The notes: a model not told the origin generated them from the sequence alone. 64,000 nucleotides of DNA from JAWXUU01 sp044426085 (GCA_044426085.1 JAWXUU010000001.1:124001-188000), one strand, 5' to 3'. Shown: positions 8,824 through 17,847, counted from the first letter of the stretch. Made by a program: numbers and translations.

Positions 8824-9920
8824 GCTTTGTCCTCGAAATATATTTTGTCAACTTTTTCAAATTCATCCGCCGAAATATCGGTGAATGTTATGTGTGCCAT
8901 TTTTCTGCCCTTTTTTGCTGGTGATTTGTGATACCAATGCACGTTTGCACTTTCAATCACAGGGAAGTTTTCCAAACTTTCAACGTCTTCACCCAAAATG
9001 TTTTTCATCACACCTTTGCAAACAAGCGTTGAATCTTGAAGTTTTTCGCCCATAATGCAATCAATCAAAAGTCCATATTGGCTTTTATCGCAAGTTTCGA
9101 TTGAGTGGTGACCCGAGTTGTGTGGGCGGGGTGCCATTTCGTTGAAATAGATTTCTTCACCCAAAACAAAAAACTCGATTGCTAGTATTCCATGAAAGTT
9201 TGCTTTTTCCATGAACGACTTTGCTGTGTTTTTAACTTTTTCTTGCATTGCTTCGCTCATTGAAGTTGGTGGAACAATGCACACATCTAAAATTCCGCGT
9301 TTGTGGCGGTTTTCAGAGATTGGCAAGCATGCCATTTCCCCTTGTTTGTTTCTGCAAACTATCGCAGAAACTTCATAATCGAACTTCACAAACTGCTCGC
9401 AAATGCTTTCTTCAAGCATTTCTTTTGGAAGTGCTTTGGCATCTTCCACGCTTTTCAAAACTGCTTGTCCCTTGCCATCATAGCCTAGCGTTGTTGTTTT
9501 CAAAACGCAAGGAAATCCGATTTCAGCGATTGCTTTTTCAAGGGATTCACGGGAATTCACAAGTGCAAATTTTGGTGGATTAAGACCGTTTTCTTTTGCG
9601 AATGTTTTTTCCACGATTCTGTGTTTGGAATATTTCAGCGGTGCTGTGCCTTGATAGATGTTATATTTTGAAGCCAAAATTTCAACTGCTTCAAGGTTTA
9701 TGTTTTCAAATTCATAAACCACAACGTCGGATTTTTGGCAGAGCTCTTCAAGTTTTGCAACGTCGGAAAACTTGCCGACAATCGCTTCGTTTGTCACCGT
9801 GAATGCTGGGGCACTGTCGTATTCGTCAAGGGCGATTGTTGAAAGTCCGCGTGCTTTTGCATCTTCTGCAATCATCATTGCAAGCTGACCCGCGCCGATT
9901 ATACCGATATTATATTTCAC
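8820..9920 (-). CDS. purK: 5-(carboxyamino)imidazole ribonucleotide synthase
   Basis: PurK makes N5-CAIR from AIR, bicarbonate and ATP and works with PurE next door. The ATP-grasp protein begins VKYNIGIIGAGQLAMM; I chose the GTG at 9920 because the family's N-terminal dinucleotide-like motif starts there. The longer frame back to 9971 would add 17 residues entirely inside purE. This gives 366 residues and an 11-base overlap with the purE stop. EFFVLGEEIYFNEMAPRPHNSGH holds the usual metal-binding and substrate residues. Confidence 0.93.
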   Translation of the reverse strand: MKYNIGIIGAGQLAMMIAEDAKARGLSTIALDEYDSAPAFTVTNEAIVGKFSDVAKLEELCQKSDVVVYEFENINLEAVEILASKYNIYQGTAPLKYSKHRIVEKTFAKENGLNPPKFALVNSRESLEKAIAEIGFPCVLKTTTLGYDGKGQAVLKSVEDAKALPKEMLEESICEQFVKFDYEVSAIVCRNKQGEMACLPISENRHKRGILDVCIVPPTSMSEAMQEKVKNTAKSFMEKANFHGILAIEFFVLGEEIYFNEMAPRPHNSGHHSIETCDKSQYGLLIDCIMGEKLQDSTLVCKGVMKNILGEDVESLENFPVIESANVHWYHKSPAKKGRKMAHITFTDISADEFEKVDKIYFEDKA

Positions 9921-10377
9921 AAGCGAGCACCGTTTCCCTTTGGTTATTTGTGAAATCTTCAAGTTTTTCACTTAGTTCGCTGTTGCCAATCGCAAGCATT
10001 TTGCACGCGATAAGCCCTGCGTTTTCACTTTGGTTTATCCCAACAGTTGCAACGGGAACGCCCTTTGGCATTTGCACGATAGAAAGAAGAGAATCCATTC
10101 CTGAAAGTGCACGAGATTTCACAGGCACGCCGATAACAGGCAAAACTGTCATGGCGGCAACCATGCCAGGTAGGTGCGCCGCACCGCCCGCACCCGCGAT
10201 GATAACATCAAAGCCGTTTTGCTTTGCACTTTTTGCAAATTCAAACATGAACTCTGGCGTTCTGTGGGCTGATACTACTTTCTTTTCATAAGGCACGCCA
10301 AAGCTTTCAAGCGTTTCGCATGCACCTTTCATAACGTCATAATCGGAAGTTGATCCCATGATTACGGCAACTTTCAT
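9910..10377 (-). CDS. purE: N5-carboxyaminoimidazole ribonucleotide mutase, class I
   Basis: PurE rearranges N5-CAIR to CAIR. The start is the ATG at 10377, preceded by AAGGAGAAAC and opening MKVAVIMGSTSDYD; the frame upstream of it is AT-rich spacer. The protein has 155 residues. The phosphate loop GSTSD lies at residues 8-12 and the conserved SAHRTPE with His38 identifies a class I bacterial mutase, consistent with an adjacent purK. Confidence 0.95.
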   Translation of the reverse strand: MKVAVIMGSTSDYDVMKGACETLESFGVPYEKKVVSAHRTPEFMFEFAKSAKQNGFDVIIAGAGGAAHLPGMVAAMTVLPVIGVPVKSRALSGMDSLLSIVQMPKGVPVATVGINQSENAGLIACKMLAIGNSELSEKLEDFTNNQRETVLACEI

Positions 10378-10438
10378 ATTGTTTCTCCTTTTATAGGTGT
10401 TTTTATTGTTGTTGTTTAGCTTTTTATTTTTATTATTA

Positions 10439-12112
10439 TTAAAACAATCCGACGATTTTATCATCTTCCACGTCAATCTTCATTGCTGATGGAACTTTTG
10501 GAAGTCCTGGCATTGTCATGATGTCGCCTGTGTATGCGACGATGAAGCCTGCGCCGGCAGATGGTTTTAAATCGCGAACTGTGATTGTGAAATCTTGCGG
10601 TCTGCCCACTTTTGTTGCAACATCAGTTAGCGATGCTGGAGTTTTCGCCATACAGATTGGCATGTTTCCAAATCCCGCTTCTGTAAGTTTTCTCGCTTTG
10701 ATTTTTGCCGCGCCAAGAAGAGTTACTCCGTTTGCGCCGTACATTGTTTTTGCGATTTTGTTCATTTTTTCTTCGATTGTATCTTCAAGGTTATAGATAT
10801 GTTTGAATGTTTCTTCACCTTTTTGGTTATCTAGAACATCGCAAACCATTTGGGCAAGGGCTTTGCCACCTTCTCCGCCTTGAGCCCACACGTCTGATTC
10901 GCAAACTGGGTGGTTATTTTCGCTCATATAATCATAAAGCGTTTTCACTTCTGCATCGCTATCTGTTGCAAACTTGTTGATTGCAACGATATATGGAAGG
11001 TCGTAAGCTTTCATTGATTCGATGTGTTTTTCAAGATTGGCGATACCTTTTTTGAGTGCTTCGACATTTTCAGCACCAAGGTCGGCTTTTTTTACTCCGC
11101 CGTGCATTTTGAGTGCTCTTATAGTTGCCACAATAACAACTGCACTTGGCGAGAAGCCTGCACTTCTTGTTTTTATGTTTAAGAATTTTTCTGCGCCAAG
11201 GTCTGCACCAAAGCCAGCTTCTGTGATTACGATATCAGCAAGTTTTCTTGCAAGGTTTGTTGCGATAACACTGTTGCAACCGTGTGCGATATTTGCAAAT
11301 GGTCCGCCGTGAACAAAGGCTGGTGTGCCTTCCAATGTTTGAACAAGGTTTGGCATGATTGCATCTTTCAAAACTGCAACAACCGCGCCAACAACGCCAA
11401 GATCAGCAACAGTGATTGCTTTTTTATCGAAGTCGTATCCGATGATGATTTTTGAAATTCTTGTTCTTAAATCTTCAATATCTTTTGATAGGCACAAAAC
11501 TGCCATGATTTCGCTTGCAACAGTGATGTCAAATCCGTCTTCACGGCAAACGCCGTTTGATTTGCCTGTGCCGACTATCACTTGGCGAAGTGCTCTGTCG
11601 TTCATATCAAGACATCTTTTCCAGATGATGTTTTTTGTGTCTATTCTTAGTGCATTGCCTTGGTGGATATGGTTATCAATCACCGCGGAAATCAAATTGT
11701 TTGCTGTTGTGAGAGCGTGGAAATCACCAGTGAAGTGCAAGTTGATATCTTCCATTGGAACAACTTGGGCATACCCGCCACCGCAAGCGCCACCCTTCAC
11801 GCCAAACACAGGGCCAAGGGATGGTTCTCTTATTGCTATGATTGCATTTTTGCCGATTTTGCGAAGTCCATCAGCAAGACCGATTGTCGTTGTTGATTTG
11901 CCTTCTCCCGCTGGTGTTGGATTGATTGCTGTGACCAAAACAACTTTGCCATTAGGATTGTTTGAAACTGACTTGATAGCTTCAAAATTGACTTTCGCTT
12001 TGAATTTGCCATAAAGTTCTAGGTCGTCTTCTGAAAGACCAACTTTTTTTGCAATATCAAGGATTCTTTCTGGTTTTGCTTCTTGCGCGATTTGAATATC
12101 TGATTTGAACAT
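10439..12112 (-). CDS. fhs: Formate--tetrahydrofolate ligase
   Basis: This enzyme makes 10-formyl-THF from formate, THF and ATP, supplying the formyl donor for PurN and PurH encoded downstream. The start is the ATG at 12112, preceded by AAAAGGAGAACCGT and opening MFKSDIQIAQEAKP; an upstream in-frame extension of 29 basic residues lacks a binding site. It has 557 residues, the normal length. The P-loop TPAGEGKSTT is at residues 66-75. It is the first gene after the ZTP riboswitch, with purE 61 bases downstream. Confidence 0.96.
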   Translation of the reverse strand: MFKSDIQIAQEAKPERILDIAKKVGLSEDDLELYGKFKAKVNFEAIKSVSNNPNGKVVLVTAINPTPAGEGKSTTTIGLADGLRKIGKNAIIAIREPSLGPVFGVKGGACGGGYAQVVPMEDINLHFTGDFHALTTANNLISAVIDNHIHQGNALRIDTKNIIWKRCLDMNDRALRQVIVGTGKSNGVCREDGFDITVASEIMAVLCLSKDIEDLRTRISKIIIGYDFDKKAITVADLGVVGAVVAVLKDAIMPNLVQTLEGTPAFVHGGPFANIAHGCNSVIATNLARKLADIVITEAGFGADLGAEKFLNIKTRSAGFSPSAVVIVATIRALKMHGGVKKADLGAENVEALKKGIANLEKHIESMKAYDLPYIVAINKFATDSDAEVKTLYDYMSENNHPVCESDVWAQGGEGGKALAQMVCDVLDNQKGEETFKHIYNLEDTIEEKMNKIAKTMYGANGVTLLGAAKIKARKLTEAGFGNMPICMAKTPASLTDVATKVGRPQDFTITVRDLKPSAGAGFIVAYTGDIMTMPGLPKVPSAMKIDVEDDKIVGLF

Positions 12113-12233
12113 ACGGTTCTCCTTTTTTGGTTTTCTACCACGTTTTATTTTTTTCGAATGAAATTTTTGAACTCTTTTCTTTCTATTTTTTATATTCAAG
12201 TCGCAAAATTAGGTGTTTTCCCCTAAAAAATAG

Positions 12234-12277
12234 TAAAAACCGCCTGTTCAATAAATTTGCATTCATTGCCCAGACGG
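12234..12277 (-). terminator. Intrinsic terminator of the ZTP riboswitch
   Basis: On the minus strand CCGTCTG (12277-12271) can pair with CAGGCGG (12246-12240), which is followed at once by TTTTTA. The 5' arm of this hairpin is also part of the conserved CCGTCTGGGC of the aptamer, so ligand-bound aptamer and terminator exclude each other. That arrangement predicts that ZTP/ZMP turns expression on. Confidence 0.85.
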
Positions 12278-12337
12278 TCGACATTTCAAGGTATCCTTGC
12301 TCCACTGTGGTTTTCCACTTTCCGTCAGTTGCAAGGG
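12262..12337 (-). promoter_or_regulatory. ZTP/ZMP riboswitch (pfl motif) in the purine operon leader
   Basis: On the minus strand the leader reads CCTTGC-AACTGACGG-AAA-GTGG-AAAA-CCAC-AGTGGAGC-AAGG, a linker, and CCGTCTGGGCA. Helix P1 is CCTTGC with GCAAGG, and P2 is GTGG/CCAC with an AAAA loop. The CTGACGG segment can pair with the distant CCGTC, and GTGGAGC and CTGGGC are the conserved hallmarks of the pfl RNA. This RNA class senses ZTP and ZMP, signals of 10-formyl-THF shortage, and commonly precedes fhs, purH and folate genes. I recognised it by eye. Confidence 0.9.
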
Positions 12338-12356
12338 CTTTTTATATTACCTTAAT

Positions 12357-12385
12357 ATTTTACCATATTCTTGTTATTTTGGCAA
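12357..12385 (-). promoter_or_regulatory. Promoter of the fhs-purine operon
   Basis: On the minus strand TTGCCA (12385-12380) and TAAAAT (12362-12357) are separated by 17 bases. Transcription would start about 15 bases before the ZTP aptamer. No intrinsic terminator is visible between gatB and this promoter, so some readthrough is possible. Confidence 0.7.
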
Positions 12386-12438
12386 ATATTTTGCCTTTGT
12401 TTTGTGTTATTTTTCACGTATTTAAGTGGGTTTTTGTC

Positions 12439-13866
12439 TTAATCTTTCAACATTTCGTTAAAGAGTTCTTCAACGATGATTGGATTGCCTTTGCCACTTG
12501 TTTTGCCCATAACGCCACCCATGAGTGATTTGAGAGCAACAGCTTTGCCCGACTTGAAATCCGCCACTGATTTTGGATTTTTTCCGATAGCTTCCGCAAC
12601 CAATTTCGCAAGAAGTTCCCTATCGTTGATTTGTTCAAGCTTGTTTTCCTTCACGAATGTTTCTGCATCACTGCCGTTATCCCAACACTCTTTTATAACC
12701 TTTTTGGCAACTGAAGAGTTGATGATTCCACCGCCCGCCATTTGAGCAACGCTCGCAAGGTTTTCAGCGGAAATCTTTGGTGATTCTTCTTCGTTTCTCA
12801 ATTTGAACACTTCTGAAATAATAAGATTTGCAAGAAGTTTTGGATAGTCTGTAAGTTTCACACCCGCTTCGAAATAGTTTGCGATAGAAAGTTCGTTTGT
12901 GATAAGTTCCGCATCCATTGCTGTTAGAGAATAGTTTTTGATATATTCCAATTTTCTTTGGTCTGGAAGCTGTGGAATTTCTGCAACAAGGCTTGCAAGT
13001 TTTTCGTCGCTTGTGATTATTGGTGCAAGGTCTGGGTCTGGGAAATAACGATAATCGTTTGCGTCTTCTTTCTTTCTCATACTGAAAGTTTTTCCGCTTG
13101 CTTGATCGTATCTTCTTGTTTCTTGCACGATACTTTCTCCGCTTTCCACCGCTTCAACTTGACGTTTATATTCAAATTCAATAGCTTTTGCAATGGATTG
13201 GAAAGAGTTCAAGTTTTTCATTTCTGTTCTTGTGCCAAATTCCTTTTGTCCAACTTTTCTCACCGACAAGTTCACATCACAACGCATAGAACCTTCGTTC
13301 ATTTTGCAATCTGAAATGCCTGTGTACAAAATGATTGCACGAAGTTTTCTAAAATACGCAATGGCGTCTTCAGCCGATCTCATATCAGGTTCTGATACGA
13401 TTTCGATAAGTGGCACACCGCAACGGTTGCAGTCTATCATAGTTCCGAATTTTTCATCGTGCACAAGCTTGCCCGCATCTTCTTCGATGTGGATTCTTGT
13501 GATTCCGATTGTTTTGCCACCCTCGCTTGTTTCGATATCAAGGTGACCGTGCTCGCAAAGTGGCAAGTCGTATTGTGAAATTTGATACGCTTTTGGTAGG
13601 TCAGGATAGAAATAGTTCTTTCTGTCTTGCTTTGAAAACTTAGCGATTTTGCAGTTTGTTGCAACCCCCGCTTTGATTGCGTATTCCACAACTTTTTCGT
13701 TGAGCACAGGAAGCGAACCTGGCATACCAAGGCAAACTGGGCACACTTGAGTGTTTGGCTCTGCTCCGAAATTTGTTTTGCAGTCGCAGAAAATTTTCGT
13801 TTTTGTTCCAAGTTCACAGTGGACTTCAAGCCCGATGACCATTTCGTAATCTTTAATCATTGCCAT
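12439..13866 (-). CDS. gatB: Asp-tRNA(Asn)/Glu-tRNA(Gln) amidotransferase subunit B
   Basis: GatB binds the mischarged tRNA and activates its acyl side chain for amidation by GatA. The start is the ATG at 13866, which shares one base with the gatA stop (TAATG) and has AGGAGG nine bases upstream, inside the gatA end. This gives 475 residues, the usual length. The N-terminal domain carries the zinc-type cysteines 27, 29, 42 and 45, and the C-terminal part is the tRNA-binding YqeY-like tail ending with VMGKTSGKGNP. Confidence 0.95.
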   Translation of the reverse strand: MAMIKDYEMVIGLEVHCELGTKTKIFCDCKTNFGAEPNTQVCPVCLGMPGSLPVLNEKVVEYAIKAGVATNCKIAKFSKQDRKNYFYPDLPKAYQISQYDLPLCEHGHLDIETSEGGKTIGITRIHIEEDAGKLVHDEKFGTMIDCNRCGVPLIEIVSEPDMRSAEDAIAYFRKLRAIILYTGISDCKMNEGSMRCDVNLSVRKVGQKEFGTRTEMKNLNSFQSIAKAIEFEYKRQVEAVESGESIVQETRRYDQASGKTFSMRKKEDANDYRYFPDPDLAPIITSDEKLASLVAEIPQLPDQRKLEYIKNYSLTAMDAELITNELSIANYFEAGVKLTDYPKLLANLIISEVFKLRNEEESPKISAENLASVAQMAGGGIINSSVAKKVIKECWDNGSDAETFVKENKLEQINDRELLAKLVAEAIGKNPKSVADFKSGKAVALKSLMGGVMGKTSGKGNPIIVEELFNEMLKD

Positions 13867-15344
13867 TATTTCGCACCTCCTGTTGTTTTTGCTTGGTGGT
13901 AGCAACCAAATTCACGTTCGAACGCATAACCCGCGCGATAAAGCGTTGGTTCGGAAAACGCTTTTCCGATAAGTTGCATGCCGATTGGAAGACCTTCACT
14001 GCTTTCGCCACAAGGCATTGCAAGGGAAGGAAGTCCCGCGATGTTGATTGGCACCGAGCAGATATCGCCAAGATACATTTCAAGTGGGTTTGATGTTTTT
14101 GCGCCAAGCTTATAAGCTGGTGTTGGTGCAACTGGCGACAAAATGAATGAATAATCTTCAAACACTTTCGCAAAGTCGTTCATGATAAGCGTTCTCACTT
14201 GGAGTGCTTTTTTATAGTATGCATCGTAGTAGCCTGATGAAAGCGCGAATGAACCTAGCATGATTCTTCTTTTCACTTCTGCACCAAAGCCTTCTGATCT
14301 TGATCTTTTATATAAATCTAGAACATCTTCAAATTCGCTTGTTCTGTGACCGTATCTCACACCGTCGAATCTCGCAAGGTTTGAAGACGCTTCTGCACTT
14401 GAAATAACATAGTATGCTGGAAGGGCAAGACCGAGTGATTTTATCGAAACTTCGCTGATTTCTGCGCCCATTTTTTCATAGATTTTTGCAGATGCCAAGA
14501 TTGATTCTTTCACTTCGTCTGATATGCCTTCGCCGATGTATTCTTTTGGAAGTGCAATTTTCATGCCTTTCACGCCGTCTTTCATTCCACTTGTGAAATC
14601 GCCATACTGCATGTTGATTGAAGTTGAATCTTTACAGTCGTGACCGACGATGTTTGAAAGCACGATTGCGTTATCTTCAACTGTTTTTGTTAGTGGTCCA
14701 ATTTGGTCGAGTGAAGATGCAAACGCGACAAGACCGTTTCTTGAAACTGTGCCGTATGTTGGCTTCATGCCAACGACACCGCAAAAAGATGCCGGTTGAC
14801 GGATTGAACCGCCTGTGTCTGAACCGAGCGCGAAAACTGCTTCGTCGCCTGCGACAGCAGCAGCTGATCCACCTGAACTTCCGCCAGGGACATATTCAAG
14901 ATTTCTTGGGTTTTTAGTTGGGTGGAAATATGAATTTTCCGTTGAAGAACCCATTGCAAATTCGTCCATATTCGCTTTGCCTAGCATTGCGATATCTTGA
15001 TTTTTCAATTTTTCGCAAACGAACGCGTCGTATGGCGGAATGAAATTTTCAAGCATTTTTGAAGCGCAAGTTGTTTTCACACCACGCGTAGACATGTTGT
15101 CTTTTATCGCACAAGGGATACCTGCAAGTGGGGCGATTTCTTCGCCGTTTGCGATTTTTGCATCCACTTTTTTTGCAGATTCAAGGGCGATTTCTGGTGT
15201 TAGCGTGATATACGCACCAATTTCGCTTTCTTCGTTTGCGATGTTTTCTTGGTATGCTTTCGTGAGCTCAACAGAAGATACTTCTTTCGAGCGAAGCATT
15301 TTTTGAACCTCAGAAAGGGTGTATTGTGTTAATTTATTTGACAT
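13866..15344 (-). CDS. gatA: Asp-tRNA(Asn)/Glu-tRNA(Gln) amidotransferase subunit A
   Basis: GatA is the amidase subunit that releases ammonia from glutamine or asparagine for GatB. It has 492 residues. The amidase-signature triad is visible as Lys81 (IPCAIKDN), Ser156 (GGSSGGS) and Ser180 (SDTGGS). A GGGGGG-rich ribosome site sits before the ATG, 15 bases after the aspS-gatC stop. With the GatC module fused to the upstream synthetase, the complete GatCAB set is encoded in three consecutive domains of this operon. Confidence 0.96.
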   Translation of the reverse strand: MSNKLTQYTLSEVQKMLRSKEVSSVELTKAYQENIANEESEIGAYITLTPEIALESAKKVDAKIANGEEIAPLAGIPCAIKDNMSTRGVKTTCASKMLENFIPPYDAFVCEKLKNQDIAMLGKANMDEFAMGSSTENSYFHPTKNPRNLEYVPGGSSGGSAAAVAGDEAVFALGSDTGGSIRQPASFCGVVGMKPTYGTVSRNGLVAFASSLDQIGPLTKTVEDNAIVLSNIVGHDCKDSTSINMQYGDFTSGMKDGVKGMKIALPKEYIGEGISDEVKESILASAKIYEKMGAEISEVSIKSLGLALPAYYVISSAEASSNLARFDGVRYGHRTSEFEDVLDLYKRSRSEGFGAEVKRRIMLGSFALSSGYYDAYYKKALQVRTLIMNDFAKVFEDYSFILSPVAPTPAYKLGAKTSNPLEMYLGDICSVPINIAGLPSLAMPCGESSEGLPIGMQLIGKAFSEPTLYRAGYAFEREFGCYHQAKTTGGAK

Positions 15345-15359
15345 TTTTTATCCCCCCTT

Positions 15360-17435
15360 TTATTCAAACACTTTAGGCACTGTGATGTAGCCTTCGTTTT
15401 TAGTTGGTGCGTTTTGCAAAAGTTCGTCGCGGTTTTCACCGTTCTTCACTTCGTCTGTTCTAAATACATTGCTCATTGGAACTACGTGGGCTGTGATTTC
15501 AACGCCCGTTGTGTCCACTTCTGAAAGGGTGTTTGCAAAGTCGATTATCGCCATCAAATCGCCACCGATTGAAACTTTTTCTTCTTTCGATAGGTGAAGT
15601 CTTGCAAGGTTAGCAACGTTATCGATATCAATATCAGCTGAAGCTTTCTTGCCTTTTCCGCCTGTCCCGCTTGCTTTTTCGCTTGCCACACCAAGGTTTA
15701 GAATTTCAAGTTGTTCTGCATCAACCACGTTTGGAGCATCTGTCATTGGGCAAGATGCATCTTTCACTTTAGGGAACGCGATAACGTCACGAAGTGAATC
15801 GCCGTGGGCAAGAAGCATAACAAGACGGTCAAGACCAAACGCAAATCCCGCGTGTGGTGGTGTGCCATATTTGAATGCATTGACCATAAATCCGAATCTT
15901 TCTTCTGTTTCTTCTTTTGAAAAACCAAGTGCTTCGAACATGATATTTTGCACGTCTTTATCGTATATTCTCACAGAGCCACTGCCAAGCTCGATACCGT
16001 TCAACACAACGTCGTAGGCTTGAGCACGCACGTTTGCTTTATCTGTTAGAAGTTTTTCAACATCTTCAGGATATGGCATTGTGAATGGGTGGTGCATTGC
16101 AAGGAATCTTTCTTCTTCTTCCGACCATTCGAATTGTGGGAAGTCTGTTACGAACAAGATTTTATAATCGTCTTTATTTCTGTAGCCAAGCATGTCGCCA
16201 ATATCAAGGCGGAGCGTGCCGAGCGTTCTTCTTACTGTTGCAAGTTTATCCGCGCAGAACAAAATGAAGTCGCCAGGTTTGGCATCCATTGCTTCAAGGA
16301 TTCTTGCGATATCTTCATCAGAGAAGTATTTTTTCAAGATTGAATAAACTTCGCCATCAGGACGAATTGCAATCCATGCCATGCCTTTTGCACCGTATGA
16401 AATAGCTTTTTTTGTCAAGTCTTCGATGTTGCTTCTTGTGAATTCTGTGCCCTTAACATTGATTGCTCTCACGATACCGCCACCGTCGACTACGCTTCTG
16501 AAAACTGAAAAACTGCACGTTCTTGCAATCTCAGTGATGTCAACAATCGGCAAATCAAAACGAAGGTCTGGCTTGTCACTTCCGTAGATATCCATTGCTT
16601 CATGCCATGTCAATCTTGGGAATGCTTCTGCAAATTCGATGCCCACACCTTTGAAGATGTGTTTGAAAAGTTTTTCAAGGTGGACAAGAACGTCTTCTTG
16701 AGTCACAAAGCTCATTTCCATATCCACTTGTGTGAATTCCGGCTGTCTATCTGCACGCAAATCTTCATCGCGGAAACATCTTGCAACTTGATAGTATTTA
16801 TCAATCCCGCCAACCATCAAAAGTTGTTTGAAAATTTGTGGCGATTGTGGCAATGCATAAAAAGTGCCTGGGTGCACGCGTGACGGAACGAGATAATCTC
16901 TCGCACCTTCGGGTGTTGATTTTGTTAGCATTGGAGTTTCAACGCAGATGAATTCCTCGTTGTCAAGATAATCTTGCGCTAGTTTTTGAATTTTATGACG
17001 AAGTTTCAAGTTTTGAATCATCTTTGGACGTCTCAAATCAAGGAAACGATATTTCAATCTTAAATCTTCACGCACATTCACATCTTCATCAAGAGTGAAC
17101 GGCATTGTTTCCGCTTGAGAAAGCATGTCGATTTCACTCGCGAAAAGCTCAACTGTGCCCGTTTCAATTCTTGGGTTTACAGTTTCTTCATCACGAAGAC
17201 GCACAACGCCCGTAACTTTCACAACCGATTGGTTCTTCGCTGTCTCCGCAATCGCGAAATCACCTTCGCTTAAATTGCACGCGTCAAAAACAACCTGAAG
17301 TGTGCCCTCCCTGTCTGCAATGTCTAGAAAAATGATACCGCCCATGTCACGCTTGGTTTGTACCCAACCGCTGATCGTGATTTCACTTCCTATGTTTTCT
17401 TCTCTTATCTTTCCACAATATTGAGATCTAAACAT
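15360..17435 (-). CDS. aspS-gatC: Aspartyl-tRNA synthetase fused to GatC
   Basis: The first 585 or so residues are a bacterial-type class II aspartyl-tRNA synthetase: OB-fold anticodon domain with GWVQTKRDMGG near residue 23, motif 2 FRDEDLRADRQPEF at 221-234, and motif 3 GLDRLVMLLAHG near the end. A short Gly/Lys/Ser linker (about 584-600) leads to a complete GatC module (about 601-691, with NVANLARLHLSKEE and the C-terminal GYITVPKVFE). GatC normally is a separate peptide of about 95 residues that holds GatA and GatB together. Fusion places Asp charging and amidation on one chain, which suggests a nondiscriminating synthetase making Asn-tRNA, though that cannot be read from the sequence. 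The ATG has AGGAGG upstream. Confidence 0.95.
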   Translation of the reverse strand: MFRSQYCGKIREENIGSEITISGWVQTKRDMGGIIFLDIADREGTLQVVFDACNLSEGDFAIAETAKNQSVVKVTGVVRLRDEETVNPRIETGTVELFASEIDMLSQAETMPFTLDEDVNVREDLRLKYRFLDLRRPKMIQNLKLRHKIQKLAQDYLDNEEFICVETPMLTKSTPEGARDYLVPSRVHPGTFYALPQSPQIFKQLLMVGGIDKYYQVARCFRDEDLRADRQPEFTQVDMEMSFVTQEDVLVHLEKLFKHIFKGVGIEFAEAFPRLTWHEAMDIYGSDKPDLRFDLPIVDITEIARTCSFSVFRSVVDGGGIVRAINVKGTEFTRSNIEDLTKKAISYGAKGMAWIAIRPDGEVYSILKKYFSDEDIARILEAMDAKPGDFILFCADKLATVRRTLGTLRLDIGDMLGYRNKDDYKILFVTDFPQFEWSEEEERFLAMHHPFTMPYPEDVEKLLTDKANVRAQAYDVVLNGIELGSGSVRIYDKDVQNIMFEALGFSKEETEERFGFMVNAFKYGTPPHAGFAFGLDRLVMLLAHGDSLRDVIAFPKVKDASCPMTDAPNVVDAEQLEILNLGVASEKASGTGGKGKKASADIDIDNVANLARLHLSKEEKVSIGGDLMAIIDFANTLSEVDTTGVEITAHVVPMSNVFRTDEVKNGENRDELLQNAPTKNEGYITVPKVFE

Positions 17436-17484
17436 TTCTGCCTCCTATGCTTTCCAGCATTTATTTTTTTGTTATTGTTTTTTT

Positions 17485-17799
17485 CGTGGGGTTTCACCCC
17501 ACACCCCACAAGGGTTTGAAACCCTTGACCCCAATTGGGGAACAATGGTGTTAAAGCCTTTGTGTGATTGTGTTGCAATCTCCACAATAAGCCAAAGCAA
17601 TAAGCAGGTTGAAAAGCGAGAGCTTTTCGCTTATACTTGGGTTTGTTTATATTTTTATTCCGATAAAAAGGCGAAGCCTTTTATTGAAACCTTGACTTTT
17701 TAGTGCCCCCAAAATTGGGGTCGAGGGTTTCAAACCCTCGCGGGTGTGGGCAGAGCCCACGAAAAAGCCAGCCCCGAGCGGGTGTGGGCAGAGCCCACG
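17485..17799. repeat. Long imperfect inverted repeat inserted in the aspS leader
   Basis: About 55 bases at 17485-17540 are repeated in inverse orientation at 17707-17761, with a few mismatches; each arm is itself a chain of small palindromes such as AAGGGTTTGAAACCCTT and CCCCAATTGGGG. The outer part of the right arm is repeated directly at about 17776-17799 (GGGTGTGGGCAGAGCCCACG). Between the arms are further hairpins (around 17612-17630 and 17665-17685). The whole block separates the T-box terminator from the aspS start by about 370 bases. It has no coding potential I can support and looks like a miniature mobile or palindromic repeat. Confidence 0.75.
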
Positions 17800-17810
17800 A
17801 AAAAGGAAAT

Positions 17811-17847
17811 AAAAAAAGACCTATCATCCCGATTGGGACGAAGGTCT
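17811..17847 (-). terminator. T-box terminator
   Basis: On the minus strand GACCTTCGTCCC, a short AATC loop, GGGATGATAGGTC and then seven T residues form a classical intrinsic terminator. Its 5' side follows directly after the T-box sequence, so pairing with the T-box antiterminator would prevent it. Confidence 0.9.

Noticed and set aside
12127..12528. Plus-strand 133-codon frame
   Set aside because: It is the complement of the ZTP riboswitch region and the gatB end.
17405..17587. 60-codon frame upstream of aspS
   Set aside because: Runs through the palindromic element and into aspS out of frame; composition is not protein-like.
17485..17799. Possible tRNA or structured ncRNA because of dense hairpins
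   Set aside because: No cloverleaf, no CCA or TPsiC-like sequence; inverted arms are better explained as a palindromic repeat.
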